9,475 nt of DNA, from positions 7,444-16,918 of the forward strand of contig DINW01000091.1 of assembly GCA_002423705.1 (NCBI GenBank), read 5' to 3'. The DNA is from Clostridium sp. UBA5530. GTDB lineage: Bacteria > Bacillota > Clostridia > Clostridiales > Clostridiaceae. The translations under genes and the position numbers were made by a program. Position 1 is the stretch's first letter; each line of letters opens with the position of its first letter. This document shows positions 1-5,421 of the stretch, piece after piece. The notes under the pieces were generated by a model. That model saw nothing but the letters and a program-made list of their open reading frames with translations. It was not told the DNA's origin and searched no databases.

Positions 1-842
1 TTATTTTGAGATGTTGCTCCAACAGCCTCTGAAAAAAGCTTTACTAGCTTAGATTTACCTGTTCCACTGATACCAGCTAATATTACAAATGGTTTGGTTT
101 TTAGGCTTAAATAGAAATTACTTAATTCTTCATAAGAATATATATATCCCTTCGAATGAATATAAGAATTTATATTTACTAACATATAATTAACTCCTTT
201 TTCATTTCTACTTGAATTATTTTTTGCATAGGCTCTATTTTCTAGAAAATTAGTAGTTTTATTAGAAATGAAATCTATATAATATGAATCATATACTTTT
301 ATTAAACTTTCGAGGTCTTCTTTTATCTGTGTTTCCATCGGCAGATTGCCTATATTATATTCCTTATAAAAGATACATCCTTCTTCATAATCCTTATTTC
401 CAACAATAAGATCATTATCTATAGCAAACTTATATATGTTATATTTTTCTCTTAACTGATTTCTAACTTTTTGCATCTCTTCTCTTGCTAGATTAGTTCC
501 TAATTTTTTCTTTAAATTAGTACAACCTTGATTTAGGGTTAAATAAACCCTTTGCATATCTTCACTAAATAAATAAACTATGTACACGCCTTCTTGAATA
601 GTTTCAGTTATTTCAGTATTAAAGACTGCTATCCAAGGATATCTAGTCCAACCGCCCGCCCCACAAGATGCTTTTACTTCTAAATCAACTCCACCATTCA
701 AACTACTTATAATTTCAGTTATTGCTTGCTTAGATTTATAATTTATTAACTGAAACATTGAACTATTCTTATTAAAAGTTTCTGATTTTTTCTTCGTTAA
801 ATAATTAGACATGATTTCTTCTAGGATATTGCGTAAACTCAT
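1..842 (-). CDS. mcrB: McrB-like AAA+ GTPase with N-terminal DUF3578 (MrcB_N) domain, 3' end cut by window edge
   Basis: The open frame runs from an ATG at 842 to the window edge without a stop: 280 codons, protein C-terminus missing. The start is set by a GGAAGAGAGG ribosome site 7 nt upstream; an earlier ATG (857) hits a stop after four codons. Residues about 5-165 match the DUF3578/MrcB_N domain found at the front of many McrB-type proteins, with the signatures GGWTRYPWIAVF (63-74), YIVYLFSED (87-95) and VYLTLNQG (99-106). A linker follows, then the AAA+ module begins with FVILAGISGTGKS, whose Walker A motif is 257-264 (K263, S264). In the family, McrB hexamers hydrolyse GTP and, with the McrC nuclease, cut modified DNA; the N-terminal domain is thought to choose the target. 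Walker B, the GTP-specific NTxD motif and mcrC would lie beyond the window. It is 45 nt downstream of the nuclease gene and probably co-transcribed. Family call is firm; modified-DNA restriction is inferred. Confidence 0.88.
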   Translation of the reverse strand, partial: MSLRNILEEIMSNYLTKKKSETFNKNSSMFQLINYKSKQAITEIISSLNGGVDLEVKASCGAGGWTRYPWIAVFNTEITETIQEGVYIVYLFSEDMQRVYLTLNQGCTNLKKKLGTNLAREEMQKVRNQLREKYNIYKFAIDNDLIVGNKDYEEGCIFYKEYNIGNLPMETQIKEDLESLIKVYDSYYIDFISNKTTNFLENRAYAKNNSSRNEKGVNYMLVNINSYIHSKGYIYSYEELSNFYLSLKTKPFVILAGISGTGKSKLVKLFSEAVGATSQN

Positions 843-887
843 TATTTTACCTCTCTTCCATTACTTCAGTTTGCTTTAAATGGAGAT

Positions 888-1784
888 TTAATTTATCTCA
901 TAAGCTTTTTCAATATATTCCTTAGCTTTTTCAAAATCTTGAACATTCTTTATTGTTATTTCTAAGTCACCTGTTCCCCAATGACCTATTTTACTTACAT
1001 CTCTTGTAAACCCATTTTCAATGGTAATATCATTAGGATTTAATCTTAAATATAGCATTATGCTTTTTACTCTAACCTCTATACAAGCAATATTTTTTAT
1101 CTTTTTAAATGCACTATATAGCTTCAATTTATTCTCAGTTACATCATCACCTAGTGCTAAAATATAATCCCTAATAGAATAATATAATTCTTTTAAACTA
1201 TCACTTGTTGATTCCAATTGTTCATCAAAGGTTTTATCTGTGCTTTGTTTAACTACCTTTTCCGTAATACTATCTTTAATCGGTGTAGCTACATTTGAAT
1301 TGATTAAATCAAATAACAGTAGTTCATATCCAAATTTTTTATACCTAATAAGATCTATATTCCTATTAATTTGCTTTACAGCATATTCATCATATTTAGT
1401 AAAATCCCCTGCTATACAAATAAGACGTGGCATTGTCCAATCAAGCTTATCAGAAAGCTCTTTACCTAAAGTCTTCATAACTAAAAGTTCAAAATCAGCC
1501 TTATGATCTAAAAGCCAATCCAAATAAAATAGCCCTTGGTTTATTACATTTTCATTGCTAGCTCTTTTATATTCAAAAATAACAGGACAATTATTTTCAT
1601 CTATTCCCAAACTATCTATACGCCCACCATTAGATGTTACATATTCAGTTTTAAGAAAAGTAACTCCAAAGAACGTAAACATGTTCCTCTCAATCAATGT
1701 TTGCAATTCTCTTTCAAGGGATACCCAGGTAGCTGGTAATTCTTCTACTCCATTATCTATTTTAAATAATTTTATATCCGCCAT
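888..1784 (-). CDS. DUF5655 protein with N-terminal PD-(D/E)XK-type nuclease fold
   Basis: 298 residues, the usual length for this family. The ATG at 1784 is preceded by GGGAGAGGG at a normal distance. Residues about 1-165 look like a NucS/restriction-type nuclease core: GGRIDSLGID (53-62) supplies the acidic D57, the strand PVIFEYKR (67-74) supplies the E71-x-K73 pair, and Q83 follows in a helix. This is the D...ExK arrangement of metal-dependent DNA nucleases. Residues about 185-295 match the DUF5655 domain, with KLYSAFKK (220-227) and the hallmark RDVSKIGHWGTGDLEI (261-276). DUF5655 proteins are often found among restriction and other defence genes, but their biochemical role is poorly defined. 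It is the first gene of a short operon with the mcrB-like gene, which suggests it is a nuclease or accessory factor of that system. The family is recognised with confidence; cleavage activity and target are inferred from motifs. Confidence 0.85.
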   Translation of the reverse strand: MADIKLFKIDNGVEELPATWVSLERELQTLIERNMFTFFGVTFLKTEYVTSNGGRIDSLGIDENNCPVIFEYKRASNENVINQGLFYLDWLLDHKADFELLVMKTLGKELSDKLDWTMPRLICIAGDFTKYDEYAVKQINRNIDLIRYKKFGYELLLFDLINSNVATPIKDSITEKVVKQSTDKTFDEQLESTSDSLKELYYSIRDYILALGDDVTENKLKLYSAFKKIKNIACIEVRVKSIMLYLRLNPNDITIENGFTRDVSKIGHWGTGDLEITIKNVQDFEKAKEYIEKAYEIN

Positions 1785-1831
1785 TTAACCCTCTCCCAAC
1801 AAAATTCATATTTCAATTCTCATACAAATTA

Positions 1832-1840
1832 ATTATATCA
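1832..1840 (-). promoter_or_regulatory. Extended -10 promoter for the nuclease-mcrB cassette
   Basis: On the minus strand the sequence TGATATAAT is a perfect -10 box (TATAAT, 1832-1837) with the TGn extension (1838-1840). There is no good -35 box at 17 bp (TAGTAA), as is common for extended -10 promoters. It lies about 48 bp upstream of the nuclease ATG, between that gene and the rlmD terminator, so the cassette appears to have its own promoter. Confidence 0.5.
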
Positions 1841-1892
1841 CTTTCATTGTTTCCTTACTATGTATTGGAAAACATATAAATTTTTGCATAAG

Positions 1893-1919
1893 AAAAGAAC
1901 CTTGATTTCTCAAGGTTCT
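1893..1919 (-). terminator. Rho-independent terminator of the RDD-rlmD operon
   Basis: A perfect 10-bp stem (1896-1905 pairing with 1910-1919; AGAACCTTGA/TCAAGGTTCT) closes a 4-nt GAAA loop on the minus strand and runs into TTTTCTT. The rlmD stop codon (1918-1920) shares two bases with the stem, so termination sits directly on the end of the gene. Confidence 0.93.
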
Positions 1920-3279
1920 AACTGTGTTTCCTTTGCAGCTTTACTACTGTCTCCACGTGAGGTGTATTTGGGAACATATCTTTAAGCTTAGTTTTCACCA
2001 CTTCATAGCCGTGAGTTTCTAAGTATTTTAAATCTGTCACTAAGGTTTTAGGATTGCAGGATACGTAGATGATATCCTTAGGGTTAAACTTCACCACATA
2101 TTCTAATGCCTTAGGATGAACTCCGCTTCTTGGTGGGTCTAGGATTATTATATCTGGTTTTTCCTTTATCTCTTGGATCACCTTTGCTACATCCCCTGCT
2201 ATGAAGGTGCAGTTGTTTAGATTGTTCAGTTTAGCATTTTCATTAGCTGCCGTAACCGCTTCCTCTATAAGTTCAATACCTATTACCTTCTTAGCATTTC
2301 CTGCCACTATTTGACCTATGGTTCCTGTGCCGCAGTATAAATCAAATACTACCTTATTCTCTGCATCACCCATAAAGTCCTTAACTATACAGTACAGTCT
2401 TTCTGCTCCCTTAGTGTTGGTTTGGAAGAAAGAGAAAGGTGATATTTTAAACTTTAGTCCTAAAAGCTCATCTATTATATGATCTTCTCCGTAAAGGATA
2501 TCTACCTTTTCAGGTATAACTGCATCGGCAAAGGCGTCGTTGGTTGTATGTATTATGGACTTTAGAGTCCCTTGAAGATTTAGAGCCTTTAACCCTTCTA
2601 CATAAGGTGTTAGATCCTCTTCTAGCTGAGAAGAAGTAACTAGATTCACTAATAATTCATCAGTATTCTTTCCCTTCCTTATGATAAAATGCCTTAGATA
2701 GCCTTCATGACTCCTCACATTATAGTGAGGAAGATTTCTATTTCCAAAGTATTCTAAGGTGAACGCAAATATAGCTCTGAAATCTTCATCTACAAGAAGA
2801 CACTGATCAACTGTTACTATGGAAAAAGGACTTCCTTTCATATGCATTCCTAGCTCCAGTGGACCTCCCTTGGTTCTGTCTCCAAAGGAATATTCCATCT
2901 TGTTTCTATAGTGAAAGTCCTCTGGGCTTTTTTCTATGCCTAGAAATTCCCCTTGAGAAACAGCAGCCTCTTGAAAAAGCTGTTGAACCTGACTTACCTT
3001 AAGGTCCAATTGGTTTTCATAGGGCAGGTTTTGGCTTATACAGCCACCGCAAGGCCCAAAATGAATGCAAGGAGCATCCTTTTCATAGGATGCTCTTTCT
3101 ATAACCTGAAGAAGCTTTGCCTCAGCAAAGTCCTTCTTTTTCTTACTTATTCTAGCCAATACCTTTTGCTCAGGAAAGCTTCCTTTTATATATATTGTTT
3201 TGTCTTCTAAATGGGCTATTCCAATAGCTCCAAATTCTGTTTTTTCTATTGCTACCTGTATTTCTTGTCCTTTTTTCAT
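1918..3279 (-). CDS. rlmD: 23S rRNA (uracil-5-)-methyltransferase, RlmD/RlmCD (TrmA) family
   Basis: SAM-dependent enzyme that makes 5-methyluridine in 23S rRNA (U1939, and in some Gram-positives also U747). I place the start at the ATG at 3279 (453 residues), because AAGGAG sits 6-7 nt upstream; the longer reading frame from 3324 would add 15 atypical residues and overlap the RDD gene. Numbering from this start: a TRAM RNA-binding domain at about 1-60; four iron-sulfur cysteines C71, C77, C80 (C-x5-C-x2-C) and C160; SAM motif DLYCGTGTIG (313-322); DPPRSG (381-386); the catalytic nucleophile C408 in SCNP; and the general base E443 in HVETV. All key residues are present and the length is normal. 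It follows the RDD gene by 10 nt and is probably co-transcribed with it. Which uridines are modified cannot be told from sequence alone. Confidence 0.93.
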   Translation of the reverse strand: MKKGQEIQVAIEKTEFGAIGIAHLEDKTIYIKGSFPEQKVLARISKKKKDFAEAKLLQVIERASYEKDAPCIHFGPCGGCISQNLPYENQLDLKVSQVQQLFQEAAVSQGEFLGIEKSPEDFHYRNKMEYSFGDRTKGGPLELGMHMKGSPFSIVTVDQCLLVDEDFRAIFAFTLEYFGNRNLPHYNVRSHEGYLRHFIIRKGKNTDELLVNLVTSSQLEEDLTPYVEGLKALNLQGTLKSIIHTTNDAFADAVIPEKVDILYGEDHIIDELLGLKFKISPFSFFQTNTKGAERLYCIVKDFMGDAENKVVFDLYCGTGTIGQIVAGNAKKVIGIELIEEAVTAANENAKLNNLNNCTFIAGDVAKVIQEIKEKPDIIILDPPRSGVHPKALEYVVKFNPKDIIYVSCNPKTLVTDLKYLETHGYEVVKTKLKDMFPNTPHVETVVKLQRKHS

Positions 3280-3289
3280 AAGTATCTCC

Positions 3290-3766
3290 TTATTTGTTGT
3301 TTTCCACCTTTGAAGTTTCCTCATGATTAGCGGCTTTCACTACTTTAAGTCCAGCAAATCTTCTTCCTATAGTGTTTTCGAATTTTGTATTTTGTATTAT
3401 TGCTGGGTAAAGTATTGAAACTACCACATAAAATACTAGGTACATTGTAACCATATTAGATACAAAATAACCTAATCCAAATCTTATTATTAAATCAAAT
3501 AATAGAAGAAGTACATAAGCTGCTGCTCCTATTATTACTTGATCTATTACCACAGCTTCTAGGGTGTTTGCGAAAGAGATCTTATTGCCCTTAGCCCTTT
3601 TTTCATGGTTTCCCTCAGATGATTCCACAGCCATATCCACTGCAGTTTCTTCATTAGCAGCTACAGGCTTTTCTGCCTTTACCTCTATGTTAGAAGGCTC
3701 TACTATATTTTCACTAACAGAGTCATCTTGGTTTAAGGTGTTTTTTTTCATTTCTTTTTCACTCAT
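3290..3766 (-). CDS. RDD-family-like small membrane protein with charged N-terminal tail
   Basis: 158 residues. The ATG at 3766 has an excellent AGGAGGA ribosome site 6 nt upstream. Residues 1-65 are hydrophilic, acidic and low in complexity (many E, K, A, V, N), probably disordered and cytoplasmic. Two hydrophobic segments follow, about 71-94 and 100-124, then NTIGRRFAGLKVVKA (131-145), which matches the conserved end of RDD domains (TLGKRxxGLRVV). AVVID (71-75) fits the first RDD segment and keeps the Asp (D75), but the Arg that normally lies about three residues before this motif is not there (T68), so this is a degenerate member. RDD proteins are membrane proteins of largely unknown function; some have been linked to ion transport. 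It is the first gene of an operon with rlmD. No specific function is claimed. Confidence 0.75.
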   Translation of the reverse strand: MSEKEMKKNTLNQDDSVSENIVEPSNIEVKAEKPVAANEETAVDMAVESSEGNHEKRAKGNKISFANTLEAVVIDQVIIGAAAYVLLLLFDLIIRFGLGYFVSNMVTMYLVFYVVVSILYPAIIQNTKFENTIGRRFAGLKVVKAANHEETSKVENNK

Positions 3767-3854
3767 AAAAATCCTCCTATTTCTTACCTCTTAGTAATAG
3801 GTAGACGTGCTTTATTTCTTATGAAACTATAAGCATATTATACCGTACTTTTTA

Positions 3855-3883
3855 ACTATACTATATTTTAAGTTCTCTGTAAA
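3855..3883 (-). promoter_or_regulatory. Sigma-A-type promoter of the RDD-rlmD operon
   Basis: On the minus strand, TTTACA (3878-3883) is followed by a 17-bp spacer and TATAGT (3855-3860), close to the vegetative consensus with ideal spacing. The predicted 5' leader is about 80 nt. A second TATAAT lies further downstream (3837-3842) but has no good -35 partner. The leader can form a weak bulged hairpin (CCTATTAC with GTAA/TAGG) that would partly cover the ribosome site; this is only suggestive. Confidence 0.6.
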
Positions 3884-4115
3884 TATACGTAGCTTTCCCT
3901 TGATTTTATTAATCTATGTTTACAAATGGATAACATTTTCTTTTCCCTTTAAAATAGCATTAGGAAGGCTCCTATCATAATAAAATTTATCTATGTGAAA
4001 ACTTTTTGTTACCTTTGTTTCACTTTATATCATTGTGAAAATCAACAAAATTTCAAGTTAATTCAGAATATGATATTTTTATAGGGTTTTTTGTATATTT
4101 TTTTCTTTCTTCCTA

Positions 4116-4124
4116 TGCTATACT
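4116..4124 (+). promoter_or_regulatory. Extended -10 promoter of the TSUP transporter gene
   Basis: TGCTATACT is a -10 box (TATACT, 4119-4124) with the TGn extension. The region upstream is T-rich and has no clear -35 box at 16-18 bp. It lies about 34 bp before the proposed TTG start, implying a short leader that just contains the GAGGTG ribosome site. Confidence 0.5.
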
Positions 4125-4157
4125 AACTTTGGACAAAAGAATAATGAGGTGTTTGCT

Positions 4158-4922
4158 TTGGCTAATATTATATTTTTATGTATAGCTGGATTTGTAGCTG
4201 CTTTTGTGGATTCTATTGCTGGAGGTGGAGGAATCATCAGTGTTCCTGCATTTTTAATGGCAGGAGTACCACCCCATTTTGCTTTGGGTACTAATAAGTT
4301 TGCTTCCACAACTGCATCCTTAACTAGTTCCCTAAAGTTCGCTACTTCTGGTAAAATCAACTTTAAACTTATTAAATTCATAGCTCCCTTTACATTAATA
4401 GGAGCTATCTTAGGTGTAAAATCAGTATTGTTGGTAGATCAAAGTTTTCTATACCCTTTAGTTATGATTTTGGTCTTATTTGTAGGTATATATACCTTGG
4501 TTTCTAAAAATTTAGGAATGGAAAATAATTTTCAAGGGCTAACGAAGAAAAATTTAGCATTAGCCATGGTTTTAGCCTTCTCTATAGGTTTCTATGATGG
4601 ATTTTTTGGACCAGGTACAGGAGCTTTTCTAATCTTCGCACTTATTAAGATATTTAATTTTGACTTTGTCCATGCAGCTGGTAACGGCAAAATCCTAAAC
4701 TTTGTCAGCAACATCACTTCTTTAGTAGTCTTCGCTATTGAAGGAAAGGTGTGGTATTTCCAAGGTATCTTAGTGGCTATATTTATGATAATAGGTGCTC
4801 AATTTGGTACAAGGGCGGCTCTTAACAAAGGAGCCAAGCTTATAAAACCTATTTTTGTCATGATGAGCCTTGGAGTTGCATTAAAACTAGTAATAGACTT
4901 TTATGAAAAATTCTGTGGCTAA
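4158..4922 (+). CDS. TSUP-family (TauE/SafE, YfcA-like) membrane transporter
   Basis: Integral membrane protein of about 254 residues with seven or eight hydrophobic segments. The family has two related halves, and each half's signature is visible: DSIAGGGGIISVP (18-30) with NKFAS (46-50), and GFYDGFFGPGTGAF (144-157) with NGKILNFVSN (176-185). GxRxALNKGxKLIKP near the C-terminus (217-231) also fits the YfcA branch. TSUP proteins move sulfur-containing anions such as sulfite, sulfoacetate or related compounds, but the YfcA branch has no firmly known substrate. I chose the TTG at 4158 because GAGGTG (4146-4151) stands 6 nt before it; the in-frame GTG at 4149 lies inside that ribosome site and has none of its own. 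An ATG at 4144 is in another frame and stops quickly. It is the only plus-strand gene here, with its own promoter. Family call is strong; substrate unknown. Confidence 0.88.
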   Translation: MANIIFLCIAGFVAAFVDSIAGGGGIISVPAFLMAGVPPHFALGTNKFASTTASLTSSLKFATSGKINFKLIKFIAPFTLIGAILGVKSVLLVDQSFLYPLVMILVLFVGIYTLVSKNLGMENNFQGLTKKNLALAMVLAFSIGFYDGFFGPGTGAFLIFALIKIFNFDFVHAAGNGKILNFVSNITSLVVFAIEGKVWYFQGILVAIFMIIGAQFGTRAALNKGAKLIKPIFVMMSLGVALKLVIDFYEKFCG

Positions 4923-4949
4923 TTTTACCTAGACAAGTTACTTCATAAG

Positions 4950-4997
4950 AAAAAAGAGCTTCCTTGTAAACTTTAGAGGGGTATAAGGAAGCTCTTT
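4950..4997 (-). terminator. Strong hairpin terminator of the zinc-ribbon gene, possibly bidirectional
   Basis: A perfect 13-bp stem (4953-4965 with 4985-4997; AAAGAGCTTCCTT/AAGGAAGCTCTTT) closes a 19-nt loop. On the minus strand it begins 5 nt after the stop codon of the zinc-ribbon gene and runs into six Ts (4950-4955). On the plus strand it lies about 30 nt after the transporter stop but is followed by only three Ts, so it may also stop the converging transcript with lower efficiency. Confidence 0.9.
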
Positions 4998-5002
4998 ATC
5001 AG

Positions 5003-5248
5003 CTATAGTACCTTCTTTAATTTTTCTGGTTCATATATTTTTATATATCTTTCTTTGCTTTCTGGATTGGTGTGAAGAACTCTCACATTGTCTTTTTCTA
5101 TCTTTAAAACCTTTCCTTTAATTTTAGTTCCAAGAACATTTACTGGAGCATTATTGGTCAATTCCTTTATGTTGTCGCTTCCGCAGTAAGGGCATCCTTC
5201 TTCTTTAAAAATTCTTTTGCACTCAGCACAATAATAAAGCTTATTCAT
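5003..5248 (-). CDS. Small zinc-ribbon protein of unknown function
   Basis: 81 residues from the ATG at 5248. The frame also has an ATG at 5263, but that codon overlaps the GGAGG ribosome site that serves 5248 with an 8-nt gap, so the shorter form is preferred. Residues 1-25 form a zinc ribbon with C7-x2-C10 and C19-x2-C22, eight residues between the pairs, of the CAEC...CPYC rubredoxin-knuckle type. Residues 40-81 are rich in Lys, Val and Ile, probably a small beta domain (KIKGKVLKIEKDNVRVL, then RYIKIYEPEKLKKVL). It follows the selB terminator and has its own terminator, so it is probably a separate unit, although read-through from selB is possible. I do not recognise a named family. Zinc binding is inferred from the four cysteines; a nucleic-acid or protein-binding role would be a guess. 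Confidence 0.8.
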   Translation of the reverse strand: MNKLYYCAECKRIFKEEGCPYCGSDNIKELTNNAPVNVLGTKIKGKVLKIEKDNVRVLHTNPESKERYIKIYEPEKLKKVL

Positions 5249-5371
5249 GACAGAATCCTCCATTTCAGTTTAAAATTACGATATTTTATATATATTCTCT
5301 AAACCTCTCCTTAATTCCTTTAAAATATTTTAAATAATCAGAATATTTTAATTATTAATCATTTCTTCATT

Positions 5372-5414
5372 ATTAAAGGCCGGTGCAAAACCTTTAAGTT
5401 TATCTGCACCAGCC
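5372..5414 (-). terminator. Terminator of the selD-selA-selB operon
   Basis: On the minus strand GGCTGGTGCA (5405-5414) pairs with TGCACCGGCC (5378-5387), a 10-bp stem with one G-U pair and a 17-nt loop that can itself pair partly (AAAC with GTTT). It starts 7 nt after the selB stop codon. The tail is TTTAATAATG, a weak U-run, so some read-through into the zinc-ribbon gene is conceivable. Confidence 0.8.
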
Positions 5415-5421
5415 CTATATA

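Larger units (their letters stand above)
3767..4157. other. Divergent intergenic region between RDD-rlmD and the TSUP transporter gene
   Basis: About 390 bp with no convincing gene on either strand. It holds the minus-strand promoter at 3855-3883, the plus-strand -10 at 4116-4124, and between them three copies of a 6-mer in alternating orientation, GTGAAA (3995-4000), TTTCAC (4018-4023) and GTGAAA (4035-4040). A 5-bp hairpin (TAGGA/TCCTA, 3961-3974) is too weak to be called a terminator. No riboswitch or tRNA was recognised. Confidence 0.6.

Noticed and set aside
1240..1788. Several plus-strand frames of 67-88 residues opposite the DUF5655 nuclease gene
   Set aside because: They are antisense to a well-supported gene and overlap one another in different frames, with no ribosome sites.
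3280..3324. Longer rlmD start at 3324
   Set aside because: It would overlap the RDD gene, add 15 atypical residues and ignore the AAGGAG site just before the ATG at 3279.
3870..3938. Short minus-strand frame of 22 codons upstream of the RDD gene
   Set aside because: It overlaps the predicted -35 box, has only a weak ribosome site and matches nothing recognisable.
4118..4381. 87-residue minus-strand frame opposite the transporter
   Set aside because: It lies antisense to clearly coding TSUP sequence, has no ribosome site and shows no recognisable domain.
5320..5351. Inverted repeat TTAAAATATT/AATATTTTAA with a 12-nt loop
   Set aside because: It consists only of A and T in a very AT-rich stretch, so it is expected by chance and too weak to be a terminator.
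5264..5421. Possible tRNA-Sec (selC) after selB
   Set aside because: No acceptor stem, T-loop or CCA-like end is visible; the only structure is the selB terminator and AT-rich sequence.
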